64,000 bases of DNA, taken from Ignelater luminosus. Taxonomy: Eukaryota > Arthropoda > Insecta > Coleoptera > Elateridae. The translations under genes were made by a program, and so were the position numbers. The notes beneath the pieces were generated by a model. The model saw only the letters and a list, made by a program, of their open reading frames with translations, ran no database searches and had not been told where the DNA came from. Positions 34,620 to 47,010 of this stretch are shown here, one piece after another (within the stretch, counting starts at the first letter, position 1; every line of letters begins with the position of its first letter). The stretch spans positions 64,534 to 128,533 of the forward strand of contig VTPC01090613.1 of the NCBI GenBank assembly GCA_011009095.1, given 5' to 3'.

Positions 34620-37600
34620 TTCACTGTCCTTATTAAGTGTAACTTAAATTTTCATTATATATTGATATCTCTTACAAGTATATTTCACCCTCGTCGCCAC
34701 TGCAAATGAAAAAAAATTGTTGGTGTTAGTGTAGTCTTTGAACAAGAGCGTTGTAAATTGAGAAAGATCATTAAAATTTTGTATAGTATAAAATTTGAAA
34801 GATCAGAAAATTATGAATTTTACACTTTCGTTCCCTTTGGTCATTAATGGAAAGCTTTCAGCTTATCCTAGTTACCGACGCACCCTATGTCTCATCAAAG
34901 GGTAACACGTGATTGAGTTGCTAAATTATTTTATACTTATGGTGTTTTGATTCATGATCAACACAGATGTTTGAGCTTCCACCAAAAAAGTTACTAAACC
35001 GTGCTGGATAGTCTCAGGGTATAATTTAAACATAAAATGCATTTGGAGACTAATTGTACATATTTTAGGTGTTCACACGAAGTTTACTTTTTCAATAAAA
35101 CATTATTAGAAATTACTAGTATTATCTCAGCGTGTTTAGACAGCGAGAGGCTTTTCTTTAGTTGAAATATAATAGTAAATGTGCTCCAGAATCGCCGTCT
35201 TTTGCAAATGTTTTGATATCTTAGTTTCGTGGGCGACTGAGTTTTTGTAAGTTGAATTCAACCTGTTGCCATTTTCTGTATTGTAAAAAAAGCAAAAGAA
35301 ATATCTGTAGTCTTTGTTTAGAAAAAGCCTTCCAATAGACTTAAGAGATTTCTCTTTTTCTGAACACTATGCATAATAATGGTAGGATAAAAGAACAAAC
35401 TTTAAACACTTCTACAGAAATTTCTAAGATAAGTTTAAGAAAACAAACGAGTTCAAGAAAAAGAACAAACAGGAAGAAATATCTGAGCACACTCCATCTA
35501 ACAACGCACAGAAACAAGTGAAATTGAATAATATATTCGGTACTACAACAATTTCTATCGTCTGATATCTATCTAAAAGGGGATTTGTTCAAATTGTTTC
35601 TGCGTGTCGCAAAACGATTCTAGCTCCAAATCACATCTATTCCAGCTTCCATGTTTGATTTAGCCATACCCGTGATCTCGTTCCTACAAATTGTTTTATC
35701 TCCTTCACATATCCAGTTGGCTCGATACGGCAAAGGTTCGTAAAATGCGACTCAAATGCGATTTATTTTAGGATTTTTCTTTCAAAAAAAAATTCTGAAA
35801 CTCAGTTAAATGTTCTTCCCCTTTTATACTTTATTTTTTCTTTTTTATTTCCTCAATACTAGTTATCTAAACTTACCTGGAGGAGGATATTTGCTAATTA
35901 GCAATTAAAAAGTGTACCTAGTTTTATAAATTGGAGACATAAACACGTAATCAGGATTTTAATTAAACAGTAGAATTTTACACAATTTTCGCAAGTTTAT
36001 ATTACTCGTATTATTTATTAAACTTGAATTTTGTTTTTTTTCAGGTAAGCTTCTCATCTCACGTTAATCAAATCAAATCGGAAACTTGTAAATGATGGGT
36101 AAGATCTAAATTTACACTTTAGTTACTTGATAGAATGAGGAACTGATAGATAATGGTTAATTCTACATATTTGCGGCCGTCCGACTTGGCAAATTTATAA
36201 TAAATTGACGATCTTTTCCTACAACAAAACGCAAGTTATTCACATACTTAACCTCACTTTATTTATTGAACTTGACTTTTAAGGTTAAGTAGAATTACAT
36301 CAACAATCTGTGTGTTATTTATTTTTATTTTAATCTTGACGCGATCAATTTTAACTTATTCTGTAATCTGTAAAAGAGGTTCTGCTTTAATTTAATTTTA
36401 GACATCGCTGTTTAAAATGTCAAAATATTTGTTGAACTCTAAATTTATCTTAAGAATGTATATTTATGAATTGTATACCAATGAGATTAGAATTTAGTAT
36501 AGAGAATTCACTATAGTAGTTATTTATAGCTGCATATGCAGCCTCATAAATCTTCATATTTTTGTCTTTGTTACAATAAGGTTGCTAAAGTCATCTAAAG
36601 AATTTCAAGCCCACCTTAATAGTTTTTCTACATTTCACTTCTAGTCTGTAATTTCTAATATCAGTTTTTTGTATCATTTCCATTTTAACACATCCATGAT
36701 GTGTATGCTTGTAAAAAGTCAAATATTAAACTTTGCAGAATCTCGTTCAGTCAATAAACAAAAGGAAGTTGCCATGCATCATATGTCCTATATTGATTCT
36801 GATTGTATCAAAGATAGTTTCTTATATAACAATGCGCATGCTTCTTGTTAAAGAAGTTTATGAAACAAAGATTTTCTTAGAATGCGAGTTTGACGGTTTT
36901 GAGATTATGAAGAAGGCTCTTTAGACAACGAAGAAACCAATACATTTCAAGTTTGAATTTAAAAAAGAAGTTTAACTTTTAGAATTGTGTTCTGGAGGGT
37001 TTTAGAAAAATCAATTTTGCTCGAAAACTACGCATTTCATGAGAAACATGCACCAGAACTATTTTTTGGTTAAATTCACTATAGTAACTTACTGTATCTG
37101 AGTAGTATCTGAGAGTAGCCAAGATTTAAGAATTGCCCTGTCTGGACATTACCTGAGTATTCATGATACCAACAGCTTGGTCTTGCTTAAGGTTCCAAAA
37201 CTACCCGTCTATTTCAAAATGCAAGATGCAAAAGAATGGACGAAGGCTACTCTAAGGTAGTCTAGTTGATAGAAAAGGATAATGGAAGCTGAAGGCTTGC
37301 TAAGGATGCAAAGAAAATGCTTTTTTACTATTTCAATTAGGGAACAATTGGAAAGAAAACAGAAAGATCTCGGACTCAGTTTCTGGATTTCGTTTGATGA
37401 TTGTAGTGATTCCCATCGGAGGTCGAGTCGGAGTGGCCATTTTAGATCCTCTTTTGCAACAGCTGTTGTGGAGTTGTGGAGGTAATACACGGCTGATGAA
37501 GATAGTGCCGGCGTCCTTAGACAGTGCCGATGATAAAAGCGCAGCGCGACGGTTGCTACATTGATGGAAGAAATACATCATGAATGGTTGTCTTCGGCAG

Positions 37601-38620
37601 TCGTAGGTATTGATTTAGATGGTGATCGTCCGCATAAAGAAGATAGAGCTAGGCAACGCTTTTGTGGAATGTTTGGTGTTCAGATGTGCTGCTTCATATG
37701 TTGGTACGCAGATGCTATTGTATTTTAGTGCCCAGGTAGTGCCTGGGCGTTTCGTTGTGTATTATTGTATATGCAATGGCTATTACTGCTGATGTTGACG
37801 AGAAGGAGATTCTTGATTCGTAAAAATACTATTGTACTTTATGATTTTCAGGACCATACCTCCATGCGCCCGCTGTGGAGGTGGAGCTCGGTAGCGGTCG
37901 GTAGGAGTAGATGGTGGTAGTGTCTGGATGGGGACTTCGGGGCCCCTAACCTACTAGATAGATCCTGGCCAAGATGTACGCTCATGCAGCGAATAAAGGG
38001 ATACTGTACGTAGTACGTAGGGTGATTTCGGCAGGTCGGACGACCTCTGACACGGAACACAGCGGGAACTAGCAAACAACGTTTTCACCGACCGGATACC
38101 ACAACTTCTCGACAGGCAAGCACAGATATATCTGGAAAATCAGGCTATGTAAGAAAGCATTTCTTTAAGAAGATACGCGATTTTATTCCTGGTAGCAAAC
38201 ACAGATGAACCTACAACGACGCCCACAAATCGAAACAGCTACATTTGTAAGATAGGTAAGCGGAATAAAAACAATCTGTTCGGCTAAAAAGAGAAATGCT
38301 TTTGGAGTGCAGGAATTAATAATTTAGATTGACTAGTCACAACACGAGAGGTCAATTGAGAAAGCTGATAATTTACTAGACACTTGCTTGGGGATTTCAA
38401 GTCTCTAGATCACGTCAACCTTAAGTCTGTGGGCTTACGAGATGTAAAAGGTAAATTGAAGGAATGACCGTAACCTGATAGGAATACCACGATTTGTATC
38501 ATATGTAGAACAATGAGAAATGTTCTGAGTTTTGCATTAAAAGCACAATCTTGATCAGTGATTTCACCCAGTGGTAAAATCGAAATCCTGAGCAACTACC
38601 TTAAGAATTGACGTCTACTT
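34620..38620. other. AT-rich stretch; no gene recognised
   Basis: A GC-richer patch at 37840-38080 has minus-strand frames of about 75 codons with no recognised motif. A hairpin GCCCAGG-TAGTG-CCTGGGC lies at 37730-37748. Otherwise nothing. Confidence 0.35.
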
Positions 38621-38790
38621 CCTATTAATAATGCTATATTTACAAACAGCCAAAAAGCTTTATAAAATTCTCAGAAGACTTCGCTGTGGACAGAAAGTCA
38701 ATGTCGAGATTCAGCCAAAGCAATTCTGTGAACTTGTAGCAAGTGGATTTGCTGTCGCAAAGAAAACGAGCTAGCCGGACATTTGATTAA
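38620..38790 (+). mobile_element. Possible LINE RNase H scrap
   Basis: The plus strand reads AIFTNSQKAL, a stop, then further short blocks ending KENELAGHL. These resemble the I-F-S-D-S-Q-A-A-L and N-E-x-A-D-x-L-A motifs of the RNase H domain of I/R1-type LINEs, with Asn for the catalytic Asp. Two stops interrupt it. The assignment is weak. Confidence 0.3.
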
Positions 38791-41700
38791 ACTAAACTCA
38801 CTGAATAGCTAACTGAACCAACTATAGTGACTAGTCCTTCGATTATTATGAGACATGCTATGGTGGGACAATCAGCTTTCCCAATTTAACTACATAGCGA
38901 TATCCTTTGTTTCTTCTTATTGCGCACGTGATAAAGCTTAGATTTGGAATATTTCGGTTGTGATATTTGCTACTTTGAAATACAAGGGCTGTCTAATATA
39001 ATACATGAAGATCAACCAAAGGCAACCCCTTTCAATTGGTGGAAATTTGACGATAATGAACAAATAACCAAAATGAAGCTGAACTTTGGAAGATGAAAAC
39101 AAAACTTAATAAATCAAGAACTAAGAGTACTGCAAGAAAATGTGAAAGCTGGATTAACTTTTGGTTCTTGATTTAGCTTAAGGGTGGAAAAACTTGCCCC
39201 CCTTCCCGGGAATGAATTCGCTCGTTAACGGCAAAATTTACTAGCATATAACTAAATTGTCTGATTAAATATCTGCTCAAAAAATTAGTTTATGTGCTTG
39301 CTGTTATATGAACCAATTCAGTTTGTCCACAAATGGTTTAGCTGCACTCCACATTTCAATTTATATTGGTTATAGTGGATTGATGCGGAACTAAAAGTTG
39401 TGAATTTATTGTAAAGCATGATTTTTGATGTATTATGTTTACCAGCCTTGATTATTTCTGAGATTATTAATCTAGCGTACATTGGACTGAGCACCACACA
39501 CAGCACAGTCTAATCAAGAGAAAGCTACCACAGAAAATTACAGCCGTTCCAAGTATGTATCTAGGCTGCTGAAGCAGTTATGGTTGACTGGCATAGTAGA
39601 CCTTGATGGTAAGTTGTGTTGAGCATCATTTATTTTCCGGCAGAATTGATCTAACGACTGTGTAGACATATTTTTCAAGAAATTGGAATTCATAGTGGAC
39701 GTACAGACAGTTTTATACAATAAGGCATAAGCTATAACGTCATCTAAAGCAATCCGCAGTGTCCTATGTTTATTGTAGATTGTCTTATTTGCTTTTCTTC
39801 TTGATAGAGCAAATGTGGAGTTAACTTTTTGTATATGTTTCCATAACATAAGATTCATGGAGCAAACGAATCACTGGCGTACAGAAATACCATTTCAAAA
39901 ACAATTATTTCTGGTCGTCTGTTTTCCATTTTTTTCTGAATGAAAAGTCTTTTGACGTCAAGGTCATGTTAAGCACAGTCAGAGTCCACAGTTTCAACAA
40001 ACATGTGGTGTGAACGTTTAATCAAAATCTAGTTTTGAAATTTCCACAGAAGAAAATTGGTATAGATTGTTATTGTCCGATTATCTGTAAAATCAGTAGG
40101 CCAGTAGGTTAATAATTGACCGTTGAAAATTAAGAATCTTGATAATTCGTGCACTAAATTACAAATCGGGAATACTAGATACAAATGTACCTTGAGTACT
40201 TAAAACATTCCCAAAGATAGAAATAAAAAAATTATTTGTGTTTGGTTATGATTAAATAGCATCAGTCTAGGACATCCTGTATATCGCGGTGTTGCATATT
40301 TATGATACATATTTGCATGTAAAAAATGTTAAGAAGACATGTTTGTTAAATATTTGTAAATGTTACACATATTAAACAATTTTTTATGCAAATCTTACAA
40401 GAAAATGTGTGTCCTTTAATTATTAGAAAAAACGGAAGATTATGCAAATGATACCGTTTGAGCGACAAGCGAAGGAAAAAACAAATGCCTAGTAAACTAT
40501 GAGGGAGTGTTGTGTATTTTTACTATTTAACGATTGAAATGCAAATAAAAACAGCTTAATTGAAAGTACATAAACGTTCAATCAGTCGTTCCGTGGGATT
40601 TGATCTACAAATGATTTTAAATCCTAATCTTAACTGTATCTAGCTAATCAAAAGCACTGGCAGGCAGCTCGTCTACGTTGTTGTAGGCCGCATTAGACTC
40701 TGGTCTACGTGCTTTGGCTGCCAATCAAGCGCACTTTGAGTGCCTTCGAGAGTACAGAATGTTGATAAATGATGCTGAGAATATGTTGAAATGCACATGC
40801 CGCTTAATGCACCGTGCTCGCTAGACATTATAAGAACGAACCGATACATATTTGGTTGGTACACCACTGAAGGTAAAAATATCGTTCTTTGTCTATAGGA
40901 ATGTATTTTGTTTTTATTCTTTCTGATTGTAAAAGATCTTATTTTAAAGAGAAATGAAATAACAAAGAAAAAAAATTATCTCAACTTGTAAGAATTAATT
41001 TTTGTATATAAAATACTCATTTTGTTGGTACCTAGGTATAACAATACAAAATTACTTTTCCATTTCCAAGCTCGAATAAAGCAAGCTATCATCCTGTTTT
41101 GTTTCAGTTTTTTGTAATAAAGCAACACAAATCTGAGAACTCTACTATAGCTCCTACCACTTATTACACTTAAATAAAATGTCTGCAGAAACTTTCTAAA
41201 ACTGACACGACTATTATTTGAGTAAATAGTCCTGGCCCCTTATTTTTAAGATTCTTTCAGTTTTTTCAATTTTTATGAAAGCTTTACCGTTTATCAATAA
41301 ACTATCTTCGATTAGAATATATAAATTTTATTTTGTCTCTTAATTTGTTTTTTTTTATAGCAAGAAATCGAGAACTTTTTCAATATCTCTCTAGGATATG
41401 ATTTTTCGTTATAACTTTATTATTAACTAACAAAATAGCAGGCTAATAACTGAATTAAACTGTAGGTTCACTCTCTTATAATATATGTAAGAAGTGTTTT
41501 TCCCCGTTGGATACTTTCTCGCGTTTTTCGAACATATTCTGCCCTAACAACAAATAGTTGAACGCTCATTTGGAAAATTCTAAAATTGCTTCCGCAGAAA
41601 TAAACTGTCATTAAAATAAAATCTCTTTCATCAAAATCTACTGAATAGGTTTTGAAATGTAAGCTTTCAGAGGAAGGGGTCAAGACTTTTTACTCGAATA

Positions 41701-41846
41701 ATAGAAGATTTACAGTTTTACGACTATCCGAAAATGTCTTTAAGGAACGTTATATCAGTCCTATATTAAGCTCTAATCTCACATATGATTGTTTACTATA
41801 AGACACACATCATTCTGCAAATCTCTGTTTTGAGTGTTTTTGCTAT
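38791..41846. other. AT-rich stretch; no gene recognised
   Basis: A 106-codon minus-strand frame at 39858-39538 has no secure assignment. No repeat recognised. Confidence 0.35.
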
Positions 41847-41859
41847 GGGGGGGGGGGGG
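41847..41859 (+). repeat. Poly-G run (13)
   Basis: Uninterrupted run of 13 G in AT-rich surroundings. The true length may differ because of sequencing slippage. Confidence 0.8.
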
Positions 41860-42759
41860 ACAGATACGAAAGAAATATGTCACACCACTTATTAATTTTT
41901 AAATCTAAACTTAATTTGCTCCTTTAAGTTTTGGTTATTTTGTCTTCGATGGAGTTTATGAGTTTATAGATTCTAATTTAGGTATTCCTACCAATCACCA
42001 GTGGTATCTACTTCAATTGATGTTCAATTTTGGCATCCTGTATCAGAGAGCTGTGTATTTCCGGACATATGTTTATAGGAATTTTTTCATTCTTAAAATA
42101 AGTTTAAGCTATTCTCAGATTTTGACGACCTATTTCAGGATCGTACCCTATATAGTCAAATCTGGGACAAAACCAGATAAGTGTTTGGTGACCGAAAAGC
42201 TTTGATAATTTAATATATTTCTTGGGTAGTCTTAACCCGAACATATTTTTTAGTCCCGTCTCTTGTTCAAACTGGGAAGATTCTGCTCGGGTTTTCTGTT
42301 CCCTCTCTTCGTTTTGCGCAGACTATGTCTAATATCATCTTTCCTTTATCATTCTTGTTGTGATTCAAATTACATCCAAATTTTTTGGATTTCTCAGGCG
42401 ATCAACTTTTTAAAGGTTTCACTAAAAAATGCTGACTGCAGCTGAGGTATAGTCCAGATTTTACCATTTTATTCATGGATACTTCTGCAGCCGTTTAGTT
42501 GTCTTCGTAAGACAACTGTTACAGAACAAAACAGTAATTTCTATTGTCAAAAATACCAAAATAATTTCAAAATACCACGGATGTTTAAGAAGGTGTGAGA
42601 CTGATTGAAAGGAGATCGTTAACTATGACGTGACTTTCATCTTGCATAGGTCACGCAGATGATTCACTCTTGACTACAATTTCCATAATTTAGAAATTTT
42701 GCATCAAATACTTTAGTGAAACAATTATTTCAAACGCCTAAACTCTACATCACGGCTAC

Positions 42760-43290
42760 GCTTTCCCCGTCAGTCATCTAGTGGTTCACTCATGGTGTTC
42801 AATAGAAAGAAGACGGATGTTATGGATTTTGTGCTGATTATAGAAACTTTAGATTTATCTCTAATCTCGTGAAACTGTTGTCGATAAAATTGATTTCCGG
42901 TTTGAGCCTAAGCTTAAAATCTACAGGTTTATCTCTAAGACCCTATCCAGGTAAATCAAAGGATAATTGTAAGATCATCATGCTGTTACAGAAACTTACA
43001 TGATATTTTAAAATTACATTCTAAATTGTCTAGACCACACGTCGGTATATTTTATAGCTTTCACTTCGAGACTAAATTGTTTGGTTAAATCTCTGCTCAA
43101 CAGTTAATAAACTTAATAAGACAATTAGTCACCGGGGAGCTTAATTTGTCCAAATACTGATTCCTGTTTACACTGTTGATGTTGATCAATAGACAGTTCT
43201 ATTGCATATCAAAGGAAAACAATAGTTGTGGTCAGCCGATCGTTCCTAAAGGCGTTTACGATTCCTTTTGGGATTTAGGTTGAAAATGTA
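42760..43290 (+). mobile_element. Ty3/gypsy reverse transcriptase fossil
   Basis: Two plus-strand pieces match the gypsy reverse transcriptase in the right order. Near 42802-42845 there is a K-E-D-G-x-Y-G-F-C-A-D-Y-R block (usual form KKDGSxRFCVDYR). Near 43250-43275 there is an A-F-T-I-P-F-G-I block (usual form KTAFTIPFG). The distance between them is larger than normal, so extra sequence has come in. The element is old and broken in several places. It is on the opposite strand to the gypsy fossil at 34.4 kb and is a separate insertion. Confidence 0.5.
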
Positions 43291-43339
43291 CAGAAAGAAA
43301 ACAGCAGATTGCAGAAACGTTTTGAAATTTGTAGCAATA

Positions 43340-46300
43340 AGTTCTGAAGGTAAATCTCGTCTGCGTTGAAGAGCAAAATAGAAACTTACATGAAGAGGAT
43401 AGCAAAAAGATGCATTGATTTTGTTTTAATCTTCTAGAAAAAGGATTTGAATAGATCTTCAGGATATCAAGCAGTGCCTTGCTCTCTATATTAAACTTCG
43501 AGATCTATCGGAAATAACTGAAACATTGATCCTTTCGTTGGAGGATAGCAAAACTGCAGCATTTCTGCCCAATGAATTTTTGAGAAAGTTAATGGAGGGC
43601 TAAGCTTGACCACGGGCTACCTTGGTGACCCTTGCAAATATGAATGCACTACTAATTCAGTACCAAGGCAATACTTTGGTTTTTGCGATCGACTGAGAGA
43701 GAAAGTAGTCTCTAAGTAATTCTCGGTAGGTGAAAGATAGATATGGTTCCTTCAAAATTCTAAGTGAGCATGGTATTCTGAGAATTCTTTTTTATTATAT
43801 GAGCTGTCTGTGGTATTTAAAATATTTTCTAAAGTAAACAATGTTTTGCTTCTTGTGTGAATATCAATTTTGATTATTAGGCTTGGCGCATTTTGGACCT
43901 ATAGCACAGTACATCTTATTTTTGGAAAAAGCGGCTTCAGCCAATTACAACTTTCTTAGCAGCCAAAATACAGGCCTGGAAGATTGTATTTGACTCAAGT
44001 AGCTATAGCTTTTTCTAGACTAGGTGCAGCTGTGCTGGATCTAATATGTACAGGGCTTTGCCGTCTGCTATCATTCTTAATTTTTCAATTGTTAACTTGA
44101 AGTCTAAAAGAGGTAAATATTAAATCCCCACGAAGCCTTTCTGTTACATTTATCTATCAAAGAATATTGTGGTACTACTCATACAAAAAAATAATTTCCT
44201 CAGAATCTGCACTTGTTCATTTTAGTTCATGACTACTGAATGTGTTGGTTGCAGATCTCTATTTACTTTATTTCCTACAATCACAATATTGCAAAAATAA
44301 TTGTTCATTGGCCATGTAACTATGAAATAAAAACGAGAACTTTATTATAAATACTTGTGTGTGATAAGCCCAAGATTTGCAAATCAGTTTCTTCTGACAT
44401 CGGCCCTGAATGAATATTTATAGGAGTTCGACTAAATGACATTTCTTAAGCTGAATCTGTATGCCAGTAGTATGAAAGTACAGGAGTTATCAAGACAAAG
44501 TATGGTTCTCCCCAAACTTTGTTTCTTACTTTTGGAATATCTCGGTTTTCGTATTGCATAAGATTTCTCTAACCGATTAAGCTTTTCAGGGCAGCAGGCT
44601 CTTAGACCATAATACAGTTTCCACATACTTCAACTATTGCTTTGTTTAGAGGTCAGATGTAGCTGCTGTAACTTATTCATGAATAATCATAAAAACTTCA
44701 TATTTTCACAAACCCAGTGTATCACTGAAATCGTGTTCTATAATGGCACCAATTGTCTATATGTCTACAGTGAATGATCATACAACCAGAGGCCTAACAA
44801 CAAAATTTACTATTATTTAATTAATAATCTCTGAATTAAATTTATAAATTAACCAACTGTAAAATCAATCAAACATGATAAAATTTTACAAGTTTTAGTT
44901 TGTTGAGGTTTGCTTTTCTGATTAATTCTGCAAACTATTTCATAAAACGTACTATTAGTATTTTTAGCAACGTAAAACAATAGCGATTCAAAATAGTCAA
45001 CATTGTTTCAAATAAAATTCCCCTATCAATTTATTACCATTCCAGACACTAGACAACAATACTATCGACCATAAATAACATCTAATAGCAAATGTTTCTT
45101 TTTTTATATTTTGTATAATCCGAGTGACAATTGCAATTTGTTGTAGCCTTCACACTTGCGGAGACAATTCCTTTTGATAAAACTTCTATTGTTAGTTCAG
45201 TTTTGTTTTCTAGAGTTAACCTTTACATAATCAAGTCTGCTACTGCAATAGTAGCAATCGAAGATTTGAAATTAAAAATCATAAGAGATATAAATTTCAA
45301 ATTTGTAAAAAACAAGAATGAGAACGTGAGCCTTTGTATCTACGAATCGTGATAGCATCGACGACACGAGTTGAACATTACCCGTTTTGATTGTGATATC
45401 ATAACCGTTTATTTATTTATTTACTTCGTGAGATAATTTCTATTGATAACGATGCATATCAGAATCTCATGAATTTTAAAATTGAAGAGTGCAGCTGTAA
45501 GTATGGGATAAAAGTTGAATATTGAATAAGTAGTCAGATGTTTTTTATTTATTTATTAGAGGTCTCTTTCTGATTTTATATCAGTTTTGTACTGCTTTTG
45601 CTGCAAGTATGAATATCATAGTAAGCAGTGAGTCATCGCAAAACAAAAATTGCATTCATATGGTACATAAATTTTATTACGAAACGTTTGTTTCATCATA
45701 TCCTTTTTTCTTATCAGACCATGCGAGAGAATAATCTAAGCTACCTACGTTTTCTATGAAACTATTATTTACATACAATCTAGTAAGGTTAGTAGTGATA
45801 AGGAAAAAACTTCCAACTCAATCAAGGATGTTGTGCTTTTCTAGTTGTGCAATACTGAAGTTAGTACCGAACCCAAACTAACCTAACCCGATTTGGCAAA
45901 TTTTTATAAACTGTGGTACCTACATAACCTAGCCCAAAATCGTTTAAGTTTATCTAACTTTAAACAAACTATTATGTACCAATACTGCCCAGAAGGCGGC
46001 CGTGGCAAATTAGAAACATTTCTCTCAAGCAGATAAAACAAATTATATTTCCAAAACAAGTAGTACCTAATGGAAGGAAATCTTAGTAAAAAAATTTGTA
46101 TTGCAGCTTCGTCCATCAATTTTTGAAATTATTATATTATACTTGTAATTAATTTCTTAAAAGCTCTTTCTGTTCTTTTAAATTTTACATGTGGTTACCT
46201 TTCAAAGTTAATTCTAAGATTATTAATCAAGTAATAGTAAATTCTGCTGTTCCGCCTCTGGATGTGGAATCAAATTAACAATTCAGATGATGTTGGAGCA

Positions 46301-46715
46301 GAAACAATTAGTTACCTATCTTGATGTTACAAAACGATTTTTTCTTTTCACTGATATCTGTCACTTAGTGTAGAATATTTTGGTATGCAACCAGCAGACA
46401 GTTATTTTACTCTCTAAGTTTTACTAAAATACGTGGCAGCAATTGATTTAGTCATTTTTTTGCTGCCATGTGGTTTTCCACAAGAAACTCTTTCAGTGTA
46501 ATTGTCATTATACCAGATCGGTATGTAACTGTTTTGGTATGGTACTAAATATCATCTTGCTTACCAATCGATTCTAATTCTAAGCGAAATTCTATCATGC
46601 TCTTATAGAGAGGTGAAAGCGTTTAGCCTACATCACAACTATTTCTTGGATGCAAACTCCTTCTGCCGTCGGAGGATGACAGCAAATCTCATTACTTTTT
46701 GACAAATACGCTACA
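43340..46715. other. AT-rich stretch; no gene recognised
   Basis: The phrase gagaaagttaatggagggct near 43582 is one more fragment of the dispersed repeat. No gene recognised. Confidence 0.35.
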
Positions 46716-47010
46716 TCTCAAGAAGTAGATGGTGCTATCGAGTCAGGGGGGGCGGAAACCAACCTGTGTTCGTATTCAGTTCCTTGAAGAAAGTAAACCT
46801 TATTTATTTCTCCATTAGTTCTAAGAAGCTTAATCACCGCAGGTGGCCCTTTGTAGGTCAGAACCCAATCGGTAATTGTTTCTAGCTCTTTTAAGAAGGT
46901 TAATGGAGGACAAAACCCGATTTGTTCCAAGACAAACGGAATTCGAATGGGTGGCTGCTTGCACACTTTTTTCTACTTTAAGACAGTTAGAAGAAGGGGA
47001 ACACCGTTTG
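46716..47010 (+). repeat. Copy of the dispersed hairpin repeat
   Basis: Contains ctcttttaagaaggttaatg at about 46889 and a CACC-GCA-GGTG hairpin at 46835-46845, both shared with the 3.4-kb array, here in different order. A minus-strand frame of 82 codons across it is probably incidental. Confidence 0.55.

Noticed and set aside
39538-39858. Minus-strand 106-codon frame with LLYKTV, weakly like the region after LINE reverse transcriptase
   Set aside because: Only one short motif matches, and the rest does not follow the family order.
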